DNA from: Gammaproteobacteria bacterium
GTDB taxonomy: Bacteria; Pseudomonadota; Gammaproteobacteria; Pseudomonadales; Pseudohongiellaceae
Direction: 5' to 3'
Length of the DNA: 64,000 bases
Assembly: GCA_030828385.1 (NCBI GenBank)
Contig: JAURCS010000002.1
Coordinates: forward strand, 1-64,000
Part shown: in pieces, positions 1-8,706 of the stretch
How the letters are laid out: each line of letters opens with the position of its first letter
Position numbering within the stretch: the stretch's first letter is position 1
Position numbers and translations under genes: made by a program
The notes under the pieces: model-generated
Told to the model about the DNA's origin: nothing
Databases searched by the model: none
What the model saw: only the letters and a program-made list of their open reading frames with translations

Positions 1-77
1 GTCACATATTGGCGTTTATTGGTTGGCTCGGACTCATAATCCGTTTGTCCCAGGTTCGAGTCCTGGTGGGCCCACCA
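1..77 (+). repeat. tRNA 3'-half direct repeat, att-like, copy 1
   Basis: Bases 33-77 are the 3' half of a tRNA with a CAU anticodon: loop CTCATAA, T-arm stem CCAGG/CCTGG around TTCGAGT, 3' acceptor strand TGGGCCC, then A and encoded CCA. Bases 1-32 cannot form the matching acceptor strand or a D-arm, so this is not a working tRNA. All 77 bases recur exactly at 12739-12815, and the 45-base core recurs at 9281-9325. The 3' ends of tRNA genes are common attachment sites for tyrosine integrases, so I read it as an att-type scar. The parent tRNA, Ile2 or elongator Met type, is not in the window. Confidence 0.85.
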
Positions 78-103
78 TTTTCCCTTCGATAAATTTCAGG
101 TAA

Positions 104-691
104 TGCTGCAACGAAGTTCCCGGCCTGCGATCACAGATTGCAGCCATTCCCGGCGTCAGTTTTCATTCAGACAAATATTCCGCTCCTTACAATCCAAACA
201 CCATGCTGACCGAGTCCAAACTGGCTGCAGGCATCCCTTCCTTCCAGGAATCACCTCTCTGGAACCACGCTGGCACATTCGTGTCCATGGTGATGAATTT
301 TTCAGGAGAAACCTACTGGGATTTCATGCAAACCTATGATGCCATCTACCAGGAAAACGGCTTGCGCTACATGGGTGGCCCGCTGCATATGCACACTCCC
401 CGTTCGATGATGACCCTGGCCGGTGTCCCGCTGAGCCCCTCCGATCCGGAAATGAACCAGGGCCGTATCGCCATGGTGGAGCAACTGATCCAGGCCTCAG
501 CGGAAAAGGGCTGGTCGGAATACCGCACACCGCTGGTGTTCATGGATCATGCCATGGAATCCTTTGATTTCAACAACCATGCCCTGAAACGCTTCAATGA
601 AACCATCAAGGATACGCTGGATCCCAACGGTATTTTGTCTCCGGGTAAAAACGGTATCTGGCCGCAGCGGCTGAGAGAGGAACAGGCATGA
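104..691 (+). pseudogene. 5'-truncated VAO-family flavoprotein (4-cresol dehydrogenase / vanillyl-alcohol oxidase type)
   Basis: The frame is open from 104, just after an in-frame TAA at 101, and carries only the C-terminal part of a flavoprotein of the vanillyl-alcohol oxidase / PCMH family. The terminal signature DPNGILSPGKNGIWP is typical of p-cresol, eugenol and vanillyl alcohol oxidising enzymes. Homology-like sequence (AAIPGVSF) starts before the first ATG at 203, so that ATG is not a native start. The FAD-binding N-terminus is missing and the tRNA-derived repeat ends 26 bases upstream, so the gene was cut at the repeat boundary. It overlaps the next gene by ATGA, as expected for a flavoprotein-cytochrome pair. 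It is unlikely to make an active enzyme. Confidence 0.8.
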
Positions 692-1029
692 AGAAAATAA
701 TTCATACAGCACTGACGCTTTTTTGCCTGGCCCCGTTTGCAGCAGGTGCACAGGACTCAGCGATGGAAACCGGGGAACGTATCTATCTGGCCCGCTGTGA
801 ATACTGTCATGGTGAAGGCCCGCAGAAAGGTGGCACCATGATGCTGCATCGGCGCTATGGGGAAAGTAAACCCGCCGTGCTGCATCAACGCATCGATCTG
901 TTACCGGAATATATTCGTAACGTGGTCAGGACCAATACGCCCGGTATGACGCCAGTGCGAATTACCGAGGTCAATGAAGAAGAACTTGATGCCCTGGTTG
1001 CGTTCCTGACGAGGAATAATCCAGACTAA
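688..1029 (+). CDS. Periplasmic c-type cytochrome (VAO-family partner subunit)
   Basis: A 113-residue protein with a Sec signal peptide (about residues 1-21, ending AAGAQ) and one heme-binding motif CEYCH at residues 37-41. A Met in NTPGMTP is the likely sixth heme ligand. Its start ATG overlaps the stop of the truncated flavoprotein (ATGA). This pairing matches 4-cresol dehydrogenase and related flavocytochromes, where a small cytochrome takes electrons from the FAD subunit. Since the flavoprotein is broken here, the cytochrome is probably orphaned. Substrate cannot be told from the sequence. Confidence 0.8.
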   Translation: MKKIIHTALTLFCLAPFAAGAQDSAMETGERIYLARCEYCHGEGPQKGGTMMLHRRYGESKPAVLHQRIDLLPEYIRNVVRTNTPGMTPVRITEVNEEELDALVAFLTRNNPD

Positions 1030-1031
1030 TA

Positions 1032-1427
1032 ATGGCCAACAAGACGCAGAAAATCATTTACTGGATAGCTACCGGTTATATGCTGTTTGCCATGTTATGG
1101 TCTTTTGTAACCTATCATGTGCTGAACGAAACCATTACCGATTTCTTTATCAGTTACAACTATCCGACCTACCTGATTTACCCCCTGGCGTATCTCAAAC
1201 TGGTCGGTGCAATTGTCATCATTACCAATTTGTATGCTGACCTGAAAGAATGGGTGTACGCGACCTACTACATCAACATGATCCTGGCCTTTGTCGCACA
1301 TTATGTCGCCCAGGATATGTTCTGGCATGCAGTCCTTGGATTGATTCTGGTTCCGGTCTCATACCTGCTAAGTAACAGGGTCCGCGGATATCCATCAAAG
1401 AAACTGATCACATATACAACTGCATAA
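1032..1427 (+). CDS. DoxX-like small membrane protein
   Basis: A 131-residue protein with four hydrophobic segments. The motif YPTYLIYPLAYLKLVGA and a following KEWVYA are typical of the DoxX-like family. It begins two bases after the cytochrome stop, so it belongs to the same former operon. DoxX-like proteins are poorly understood; some sit beside quinone-linked redox enzymes. The last codons (about 1408-1427) overlap, on the other strand, the end of the truncated DUF5676 gene, so its 3' end lies at a recombination junction. The last few residues may therefore not be native. Confidence 0.75.
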   Translation: MANKTQKIIYWIATGYMLFAMLWSFVTYHVLNETITDFFISYNYPTYLIYPLAYLKLVGAIVIITNLYADLKEWVYATYYINMILAFVAHYVAQDMFWHAVLGLILVPVSYLLSNRVRGYPSKKLITYTTA

Positions 1428-1590
1428 AGTTCATTGACCATTGCATCTCCGACAGATCCATATGCATCATTGATCCGCTAGCCTGCATGGACATATCTGG
1501 CATCGTCATTACTAACAATGAACAAACAAGCCAAAGTATGGCTGTGGTAATAACCGAGGCAAATGCAAAAGCTTTTTCATTCAACTTCAT
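1408..1590 (-). pseudogene. C-terminally truncated DUF5676 membrane protein
   Basis: 60 residues starting MKLNEKAFAFAS, with one transmembrane helix and a Met/His-rich segment MMHMDLSEMQWSM. This matches the N-terminal two thirds of DUF5676 proteins, which usually have about 80-90 residues and a second helix and sit in copper or mercury loci. The second helix is missing: the frame runs into the 3' end of the oppositely oriented DoxX gene and stops. It lies downstream of merR in the same direction and probably shares its promoter. The truncation places a DNA junction near 1430. Confidence 0.6.
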
Positions 1591-1635
1591 ACTTTCCTCC
1601 TATCAATCTTCATAAGTGTTGAGTTTTATAAGTCG

Positions 1636-2049
1636 CTACTTTTCATCCTGAGTAAAGTTCTCGATCAAGTGGCAAATCATTGTTCCAGTCGGCTCCATAT
1701 CCGGTTTTCCTTCCCAGTTTTTAATAGCAGATTTCATACGCTCTCTTAGTGCCAGCATTTCCTGAAATCTATGTTCTGTTTCTGTGAGGTGTTTCAAAAT
1801 CAAATCGCGAACCAAGGGACAAGGAGATTTTCCTTTTTCCGCCTCACCGATAATTTCTCCAATTTCATCAACAGTGAAACCTAATTGCCTGGCACTAATG
1901 ATGAAGCGCAGCCGTTGAATATCCTTGTCGTTATAGCTTTTATAACCACTCGCCGATTCCTTTATCGGCTTTAAATATCCTTTCCGCGTGTAAAACCTGA
2001 CAGTGTCCGGAGTAATCTTCAGCGTTTCTGCAACCTGGCTTACTCTCAC
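1636..2049 (-). CDS. MerR-family metal-responsive regulator
   Basis: 137 residues. The N-terminal winged helix (MRVSQVAETLKITPDTVRFY, then RKGYLKP) is typical MerR. A long dimerisation helix follows, then the C-terminal segment TGTMICHLIE. Cysteines in SPCPLVRD and MICHLIE are in the usual regions for metal ligands in heavy-metal MerR proteins. The gene follows copC and the cus genes in the same direction. A MerR-type promoter with a 19-base spacer (2108-2138) lies just upstream, so autoregulation is likely. Copper or silver is the expected inducer from the neighbours; the cysteine spacing alone does not settle the metal. Confidence 0.85.
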   Translation of the reverse strand: MRVSQVAETLKITPDTVRFYTRKGYLKPIKESASGYKSYNDKDIQRLRFIISARQLGFTVDEIGEIIGEAEKGKSPCPLVRDLILKHLTETEHRFQEMLALRERMKSAIKNWEGKPDMEPTGTMICHLIENFTQDEK

Positions 2050-2107
2050 TTATAACTCCTGGCGTGATATAATTATGTTTTTTCTTATCTTATCTACAGT
2101 TTCGGAA

Positions 2108-2138
2108 ATCTTAAGGGTGTGTCTAAGACACAAGTCAA
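2108..2138 (-). promoter_or_regulatory. MerR-type promoter with 19-bp spacer and dyad operator
   Basis: On the minus strand: -35 TTGACT (2138-2133), a 19-base spacer (2132-2114) and -10 TAAGAT (2113-2108). The spacer contains the perfect dyad TGTGTCTAAGACACA (2118-2132). An over-long 19-20 base spacer with a centred dyad is the hallmark of promoters that MerR proteins activate by untwisting DNA. It lies between copC and merR and would drive merR and the truncated DUF5676 gene. Confidence 0.8.
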
Positions 2139-2151
2139 GCGATTTTCAGTT

Positions 2152-2514
2152 TTAATCAGATATTCTGACTGTAAATGTAAATTCACCTTTGATTTCATGC
2201 GTATCATCACCAATCACAAGCCAGTTCACGCGATATTCGCCATTAGACAACATTGGAAGTGGCACGCTGAATTGGCTTGATGCTTGTTTAGAAGGTTCAA
2301 AACCTATATCCACCAAGACACCGTCTTCGAACTGTATTTCAACTTTCTCTAAGTAGGTGGGATCACTAAAACTCAGTGTCAAAACTTCCGGCCCACTGCT
2401 TAATACACCTTTATCTGCCGGGAAACTTTCTTTCAGTGCGTTATGTGCATACGCACCATTGATTAACAACAAAAAAACTAAAAACGATTTTGCAATAAAA
2501 CGAATAGCTCTCAT
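2152..2514 (-). CDS. copC: CopC-family periplasmic copper-binding protein
   Basis: 120 residues with a signal peptide ending GAYAH, so the mature protein would start with His, the N-terminal copper ligand in CopC proteins. The C-terminal GDDTHEIKGEFTF matches the conserved DTHxxKG segment that supplies further ligands. Length is normal for a single-domain CopC. The gene starts 13 bases after the cusA stop in the same direction, so it is likely the last gene of the cusCBA transcript. Role: binding or carrying copper in the periplasm. Confidence 0.85.
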   Translation of the reverse strand: MRAIRFIAKSFLVFLLLINGAYAHNALKESFPADKGVLSSGPEVLTLSFSDPTYLEKVEIQFEDGVLVDIGFEPSKQASSQFSVPLPMLSNGEYRVNWLVIGDDTHEIKGEFTFTVRISD

Positions 2515-2527
2515 AACTTACTCCTTA

Positions 2528-5500
2528 TTAACGTTGACATTGTGGGGATTTCCAGAGGTAGTACACTGCTGGGAGCACTACAAGGATTAAGATAAGCGCA
2601 GATACCATCCCACCAACCATGGGGGCAGCAATCCGGCTGGTAAGTTCCGATCCTGTTCCTGCTCCCAGGTATACCGGGAGCAAGCCGACGATCGTAGCAA
2701 TTGTGGTCATCATTACCGGCCTAACTCTATGAACAGCACCATCAAAAATGCTCTGCTTTAGCTGCTCTCTGCTAGGCCTTATATTTTTTTCAAGACTTTT
2801 CTCCAATACCATCTGCCACGACTGGTTCAGATACACCAGCATGATGACACCAATTTCAACCGCCACGCCTGCTAGAGCAATAAAGCCAACAACAACAGCA
2901 ACTGAAAAATTAAAGCCATTGAGATACATAAGCCAAAATCCACCAATTAGCGCTAGCGGTAGTGTTCCGATAATAAGGAGCACTTCACTAAAACTTCTAA
3001 AATTAAGGTAGAGCAACATCATAATAATTCCCAATGTCAGGGGAATAACAAAGGTCAACTTCTCTTTCACCCTTTCCATATATTCATACTGTCCAGACCA
3101 ATTAAGTGAGTAACCTGGGGGCAATTGCAATTGATCTTCAACAACTTGCTGGGCATTAACTACATAAGAGCCTACATCCACATCCTGGATATCCACGAAG
3201 GTCCAGCCGTTCAGGCGGGCATTCTCGCTTTTAATGCCGGGCGGGCCGTCTTCAATATAAACATCAGCAACATCGGACAAGGCTATGCGCTGCCCACTAG
3301 GGGTAACCATGGGCAATAATTTCAGTGCCTCCTCGGAATCACGATAGGCCTGAGGATAACGGAGTCTGACTGGATAACGTTCCAGTCCCTCCACGGTTTC
3401 TGTGATGTTCATGCCACCTACTGCAGTTGCCACCACTTGCTGGATGTCTGCAATGCTTAACCCATATCTGGCTGCAAGATCACGGTGTATATCCACTTTG
3501 ATATAGCGGCCACCGGCCACCCGCTCGGAATAAACCGATGCAGTTCCCGGCACATCCGATAAAATGCGTTCCAGATCCTGACCGATAGACTGGATGACAC
3601 GCAGGTCAGGCCCAGCCACCTTGATGCCCACCGGGGTTTTAATTCCGGTCGCCAACATGTCGATACGGGTCTTGATCGGCATGACAAAGGCATTGGTGAG
3701 ACCGGGAATACGTATGATGGCATTGAGTTCCTGGATAATCCCGTTCGTATCCATGCCTTCCCGCCACTCATCCCTGGGCTTTAATTGAATAAACGTTTCG
3801 ATCATGGTGAGAGGTGCAGGATCGGTTGCCGTATCGGCGCGCCCAATCTTGCCAAAAACGCTTTCCACTTCAGGCACAGTTTTAAGAAGCTTGTCTGTCT
3901 GCTGCAAAAGTTCTCTGGCTTTGCCAATGGAAATCCCCGGATAGGTCGTGGGCATATACATCAAGTCGCCTTCATCCAAGGGAGGGATAAACTCGCTACC
4001 TATTTTTGTTACTGGCCAGAATCCAACCATCGTAATAAGTATGGCGCCTAACAATGTGGTTTTCGGCAATTTCAATACTGCACTAATTACTGGACGATAA
4101 ATAAAAATGAAAAAACGGTTCAGTGGGTTTCGGTCTTCCGGTAAAACCTTTCCACGGATGAAGTAACCCATTAAAACTGGTACTAGGGTTATAGCCAGAA
4201 TTGCCGCTGCAGCCATAGAATAGGTCTTTGTATAGGCAAGCGGGGAAAACATTCTTCCTTCCTGCGCTTCAAGAGTGAAAACCGGGAAGAAACTTATAGT
4301 CATGATCAGCATACTGAAAAACAGGGCTGGCCCCACTTCAGTAGCAGCCTTACTGACAATATCCCAACGGTTTTCATCAGTAAGGGGAGTGCGTTCCATC
4401 TGTTTATGCATGTTCTCTATCATGACGATGGCACCATCCACCATGGTGCCTATGGCAATGGCAATACCACCTAGAGACATAATATTGGCATTAATTCCTT
4501 GCGCCTGCATGATGACAAAGGCAGCCAGGATACCTACCGGCAGACTGATGATGGCAACGAGAGAGGAGCGCACATGAAAAAGGAACACCATACAAACAAG
4601 TGCAACTACAACAAACTCTTCTAACAATTTCTCCCAGAGATTCTCCACCGCACTGGTAATCAAATCGGAACGGTCGTAGACAGTGACGATTTCCACACCA
4701 TCAGGCAGACTGGATTTGAGCTCCTCCAGTTTGGCCTTGACGCCTTCGATAACAGTTGCTGCATTTTCACCAAAACGCATGACGATAATGCCACCAACCG
4801 TTTCCCCTTCGCCGTTCAACTCGGCAATTCCACGGCGCATTTGCGGCCCCAAATTGATATCAGCTATGTCCTTCAACAAAACTGGTGTGCCCGACTCATT
4901 CAGTCCTAGAGGAATATTTTCCAGATCAGTGATATTAGTCAGATAACCGTTGACCAACACCATGTACTCGGCTTCGGCCATTTCCACTACGGAGGCTCCC
5001 ACCTCCTGGTTGCTCTGGCGGATGGACATCTGGATATGACTGAGAGGGATGCCGAACGCACGGAGTTTTTCCGGGTCAACCTGAATCTGGTATTGCTTGA
5101 CCATGCCCCCCACGGCGCTCACTTCCGACACACCGGGTACAGTTTGCAACTCATACTTGAGGAACCAATCCTGAATGCTGCGTAACTGACTTAGATCATG
5201 TTGCCCGGTGCGGTCCACAAGAGCATAGAGATAGACCCAGCCCACGCCAGTAGCATCAGGCCCTAACTGGGGATTTGCAGTGGGCGGTAAATCCCCGGCC
5301 ACCTGATTGAGATATTCCAACACCCGTGATCGAGCCCAATAGAGATCAGTATCATCATCGAAGATGACGTAAATATAAGAGTCCCCAAAAAAGGAATAGC
5401 CTCTCACTGTTACTGCACCCGGTACAGATAACATGGAGGTAGTTAAAGGATAGGTGACCTGATCTTCCACCACCTGAGGAGCCTGACCGGGATAGGATGT

Positions 5501-5650
5501 CTTGATAATGACCTGCACATCAGATAAATCAGGAATAGCATCCACCGGTGTCTGTCTGACAGACCAGACACCAGCAGCGATCAGTATGCCTGTCATCAAT
5601 AGCACGAAGAAGCGGTTATGTACTGACCAGTCAATGATGACCTTAATCAT
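2528..5650 (-). CDS. cusA: CusA/CzcA-family heavy-metal RND efflux pump
   Basis: A full-length 1040-residue HME-RND transporter. It has the N-terminal helix followed by QTPVDAIPDLSDVQVI, the DGAIVMIENMHKQME segment of helix 4, and the second half starting SEFIPPLDEGDLMYMPTTYP. Methionines in DLMYMP, PLTMIET and KTRIDMLATGIKTPVGIKV fit the Met relay of CusA-type Cu(I)/Ag(I) pumps rather than CzcA-type Zn/Co/Cd pumps. It forms the inner-membrane proton-driven part of a CusCBA tripartite complex. It lies between cusB (46-base gap) and copC. Metal choice is inferred from Met content and neighbours. Confidence 0.92.
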   Translation of the reverse strand: MIKVIIDWSVHNRFFVLLMTGILIAAGVWSVRQTPVDAIPDLSDVQVIIKTSYPGQAPQVVEDQVTYPLTTSMLSVPGAVTVRGYSFFGDSYIYVIFDDDTDLYWARSRVLEYLNQVAGDLPPTANPQLGPDATGVGWVYLYALVDRTGQHDLSQLRSIQDWFLKYELQTVPGVSEVSAVGGMVKQYQIQVDPEKLRAFGIPLSHIQMSIRQSNQEVGASVVEMAEAEYMVLVNGYLTNITDLENIPLGLNESGTPVLLKDIADINLGPQMRRGIAELNGEGETVGGIIVMRFGENAATVIEGVKAKLEELKSSLPDGVEIVTVYDRSDLITSAVENLWEKLLEEFVVVALVCMVFLFHVRSSLVAIISLPVGILAAFVIMQAQGINANIMSLGGIAIAIGTMVDGAIVMIENMHKQMERTPLTDENRWDIVSKAATEVGPALFFSMLIMTISFFPVFTLEAQEGRMFSPLAYTKTYSMAAAAILAITLVPVLMGYFIRGKVLPEDRNPLNRFFIFIYRPVISAVLKLPKTTLLGAILITMVGFWPVTKIGSEFIPPLDEGDLMYMPTTYPGISIGKARELLQQTDKLLKTVPEVESVFGKIGRADTATDPAPLTMIETFIQLKPRDEWREGMDTNGIIQELNAIIRIPGLTNAFVMPIKTRIDMLATGIKTPVGIKVAGPDLRVIQSIGQDLERILSDVPGTASVYSERVAGGRYIKVDIHRDLAARYGLSIADIQQVVATAVGGMNITETVEGLERYPVRLRYPQAYRDSEEALKLLPMVTPSGQRIALSDVADVYIEDGPPGIKSENARLNGWTFVDIQDVDVGSYVVNAQQVVEDQLQLPPGYSLNWSGQYEYMERVKEKLTFVIPLTLGIIMMLLYLNFRSFSEVLLIIGTLPLALIGGFWLMYLNGFNFSVAVVVGFIALAGVAVEIGVIMLVYLNQSWQMVLEKSLEKNIRPSREQLKQSIFDGAVHRVRPVMMTTIATIVGLLPVYLGAGTGSELTSRIAAPMVGGMVSALILILVVLPAVYYLWKSPQCQR

Positions 5651-5696
5651 TTATTTCCACTCCTGTGCTTTTCGTTAAAAACAGTCACTAAATACA

Positions 5697-7235
5697 TCAT
5701 TCGTCAGAACCCCTGATTCCAGTAATGATCTGGCCACCGCCCTGCCGGGTAATCTCTATTTCAATAGTTTCACCAGCATCGACTGCCGAAATATCCACTT
5801 CATCAGCCACTTCAAACATCATAGTCATGGTGGGCCATTCCCACTCAGGAATGGGATCATGTGTAATGGAAAGCATAGTGCCGCCCATGACGCGCTCTAC
5901 TAACCCTGTAACCCAAGCCGAATCGCCGTCGTTTTCCATTTCCTCATTGGACATAGCCATGTCACCGTCTTCCGCCATATCCATAGCTGCATCAGTTTGC
6001 GCCATGACACCACCGGCCCCTGCGCCCTGCCCCATGGACGACGTGGAATCCATACGCCTGAAATCAGAAGAAATACTTGATTCGGAATCCAGTAAAAACT
6101 GAGCCGATGTGACGATGCTATCGCCAACTTCCAGGCCCCTGAGGATTTCTGTTTGGCTATCGCCACGTCGTCCAATGTCGACCTCCACTGATTTATAGCG
6201 ACCTTCACCCAAAGCCAATACAACCCTGTCCTGTGTTCCGCTGCGAATAATCGCCTCATTAGGAACAAGCAAGGTGGAATCTTGCTGCTCACTATGGATA
6301 GTGACCTGGGCAAACATATTGGGTTTTAGGAGTTGATCCGCATTCTGAAAGCGAAGACGAACAGGGACGGTGCGCGTATCGGCATCCAGGGTGGGATAGA
6401 TGAAATCCACTTGTCCCTGCCATTCCCGACCGGGCAAGTAATCAAGTGACATGGTGACAAGATCACCCTCAGTCACAAGACTAGCCTGGCGTTCAAACAC
6501 CTCAGCTATCACCCACACTTCATCCAGCACACCAATGGACATCAGTGCGCTGCCCGGCTGGACGAAATGCCCTTCTCGGATGCCCAACTCGGCCAGCAAG
6601 CCATCCTGCGGTGCATAAACTGTTACTGTCTGCATCACGTTTCGACTGGAAATAAGTTGATCAATCTGACTTTGAGGCACCTGTAAGGCCAGTAACCTCT
6701 CTTCTGCGGACTGGATCAGACGCTCATTACTTCGATCCAAAGCCAGCACAAGTTCCTCCTGGGCATTAACCAATGTCGGGGAGTAGATGGAATAGACCGG
6801 CTGACCAGCCTGGATAAATTCGCCTTCAGTTTTTACATTCAGCTCTTCGATCCATCCTTCCACTCTCGGATGCATGTGCAGCAGGCGGTCTTCATCAAAG
6901 CGCACGTAGCCCACGGTGCGAATGACAGTGTGTAGTGGACCCATCTCTACCTGGGCTGTTCTTACACCCAGGTTATTTTCAACGACGGGAGAAATGGACA
7001 CTTCTCCTCCGCTACCGCCATCCTCATAAACCGGCACAAGATCCATCCCCATCGGGGATTTACCCGGCCCATCGCGCCGATAAGTAGGGTCCATCGGCGC
7101 AACCCAGTACTGGGGCTGGGGCTCTGAAGAAACCTGTTGTTGATCACCACTGGGACCCAACACAAAGACTAGCCCTCCTCCTACTGATGCCCCAATGAGT
7201 AGCGTTATTACTATCGTGATGGTTTTATTCATCAT
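5697..7235 (-). CDS. cusB: CusB membrane fusion protein with fused CusF-like C-terminal domain
   Basis: 512 residues. Order: membrane anchor (about 5-27), heavy-metal-binding motif YWVAPMDPTYRRDGPGKSPM (43-62, the classical Cys replaced by Val/Ser), periplasmic adaptor core with beta-barrel and coiled-coil hairpin, a Met/Asp/Glu-rich linker, and a CusF-like domain (about 439-512). That domain carries ITHDPIPEWEWPTMTMMF, with the His, Trp and Met residues that bind Cu(I)/Ag(I) in CusF. No separate cusF was found, so the fusion probably supplies the metallochaperone. The cusC stop is 10 bases upstream. Confidence 0.9.
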   Translation of the reverse strand: MMNKTITIVITLLIGASVGGGLVFVLGPSGDQQQVSSEPQPQYWVAPMDPTYRRDGPGKSPMGMDLVPVYEDGGSGGEVSISPVVENNLGVRTAQVEMGPLHTVIRTVGYVRFDEDRLLHMHPRVEGWIEELNVKTEGEFIQAGQPVYSIYSPTLVNAQEELVLALDRSNERLIQSAEERLLALQVPQSQIDQLISSRNVMQTVTVYAPQDGLLAELGIREGHFVQPGSALMSIGVLDEVWVIAEVFERQASLVTEGDLVTMSLDYLPGREWQGQVDFIYPTLDADTRTVPVRLRFQNADQLLKPNMFAQVTIHSEQQDSTLLVPNEAIIRSGTQDRVVLALGEGRYKSVEVDIGRRGDSQTEILRGLEVGDSIVTSAQFLLDSESSISSDFRRMDSTSSMGQGAGAGGVMAQTDAAMDMAEDGDMAMSNEEMENDGDSAWVTGLVERVMGGTMLSITHDPIPEWEWPTMTMMFEVADEVDISAVDAGETIEIEITRQGGGQIITGIRGSDE

Positions 7236-7244
7236 AAGTCCTCA

Positions 7245-8552
7245 CTAATTTGCCGAATTTGTTAATAAATAATTTATCTGCGCGAGTATTTTTCTACGCT
7301 CTATCTCAATGCCCAGCACTTCAATCTTGGCGTTTAACTCAGCGATATAAGCACGCATCACTTCTTCAAAATCACCTTCATCTGATGTGTAAGCCGCCAG
7401 CGTTGACTCCGTTAATTCGGCTATTTGTGCTAAAAGAGTCTTATTGAAAAGCGCTTCCCTGTCCTCCAATACAGACAACAGAGCCATAGCCTGCTGATAG
7501 GAAGCGAATAGATTTTTAAAGACTAAAATCCGCTCTGTTTTAATGGCTGAGGTCTGGTAATTTGCAGCTTCTACTCGAGGTCTCTGTCTTTTCTCGGTAA
7601 ATAATGGCAAATCGAAACTCACATCAAGAGAAACAAAATCATCCCTCTGTATGCCCATCGGGCCATTATCGCGGTAACCATAGCTGGCTCCGACACTGAA
7701 ACCCGGCTTATAACTCTGTTTTGCCAATTCCACACCGGTTTCTGATGCGTCGATTTGTTTATCCAGCACTTTCACTTGAGGATGTTCACTAAAAGCATCA
7801 GCCGCACTGCTTAAATCTGGAATAGCCGTATCGGGTAATTCAAATTCAGGTAACTCTGAAGATATTTCATGAAGAACAAGTTCATAAGGAATCCATTGAG
7901 CCAATTGCTGGCGGCTGTTTTCTAGCTTCTGCTGAAGTGTGGTTAATCTGTCATCGAGTCTTGTTAATTCGACTTCTGCCCGCACCACATCCTGTTGCCG
8001 GGCTGCACCAGCGGCATTGCGATAACGGGAATCCGTAATCTCGACCAGTTGCTCAAATAGGCTCCGGTCATTATTGATCAGGTTGATGGATTCTTGTGCC
8101 AAATAGGTATCAAGCCAAAGCCGAGTGACGCGCAAGGTAACTGCAGCAATACGTTCATCCCGAAGGAAGGGATTAACTTCACTTTGTTCAATCTTCTGTT
8201 GTTGGGTAAGTGCCAGACTGTCGCCTCGTGGAAAACTTTGTGTCACACCCACCTTAAACTGGGTCATTGGCTCCTGATCAAAACTGAGAGTGTTAATGGG
8301 CAGGTTCATCATACTGACCATCATCCTGGGATCAGGTAGTTGGCCTGCGTAGATAGCCTCTTCACGTAAGGCACTTTCACGATATTGACTCGCGGTTAAC
8401 CAGTCATCGTTGATGATTGCTTGTTCTATTGCAACATTTAGTGATAGGGCGTCTGTTTCTTGTGCATTCCCCATAAGAGGAAATGCAATCATCACAAATA
8501 CACCTAACTGAATGCTTAATAAAATTTTTGTTACGTAATTTCTTTCAAACAT
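7245..8552 (-). CDS. cusC: CusC/TolC-family outer membrane channel
   Basis: 435 residues: signal peptide (about 1-30, ending GNAQ), then two outer-membrane-efflux-protein repeats rich in coiled-coil helices (for example QQQKIEQSE and RAEVELTRLDDRLTTLQQKL). It lacks a lipobox Cys, unlike E. coli CusC. It is the first gene of the cusCBA-copC run and forms the exit duct of the pump. No MerR-type promoter with a 19-base spacer was found directly upstream; 8553-8706 is AT-rich. Confidence 0.85.
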   Translation of the reverse strand: MFERNYVTKILLSIQLGVFVMIAFPLMGNAQETDALSLNVAIEQAIINDDWLTASQYRESALREEAIYAGQLPDPRMMVSMMNLPINTLSFDQEPMTQFKVGVTQSFPRGDSLALTQQQKIEQSEVNPFLRDERIAAVTLRVTRLWLDTYLAQESINLINNDRSLFEQLVEITDSRYRNAAGAARQQDVVRAEVELTRLDDRLTTLQQKLENSRQQLAQWIPYELVLHEISSELPEFELPDTAIPDLSSAADAFSEHPQVKVLDKQIDASETGVELAKQSYKPGFSVGASYGYRDNGPMGIQRDDFVSLDVSFDLPLFTEKRQRPRVEAANYQTSAIKTERILVFKNLFASYQQAMALLSVLEDREALFNKTLLAQIAELTESTLAAYTSDEGDFEEVMRAYIAELNAKIEVLGIEIERRKILAQINYLLTNSAN

Positions 8553-8706
8553 CTTTCACCCCGTTTCAGGGAATTTCATAGAATTAAAGACACAACCCAA
8601 CACAATGCGGATTAGTGCTAGATGCCATGTATTAAGATGTTTAATTAACGATCAAAATATTCAAGAAAATCCTAAATACAAAACGTGCAGACGCACTAAT
8701 CCTGTA

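Noticed and set aside
1-77. Functional tRNA gene
   Set aside because: The 5' half cannot pair with acceptor strand TGGGCCC, there is no D-arm, and the anticodon stem has a T-T mismatch. Same for 9281 and 12739.
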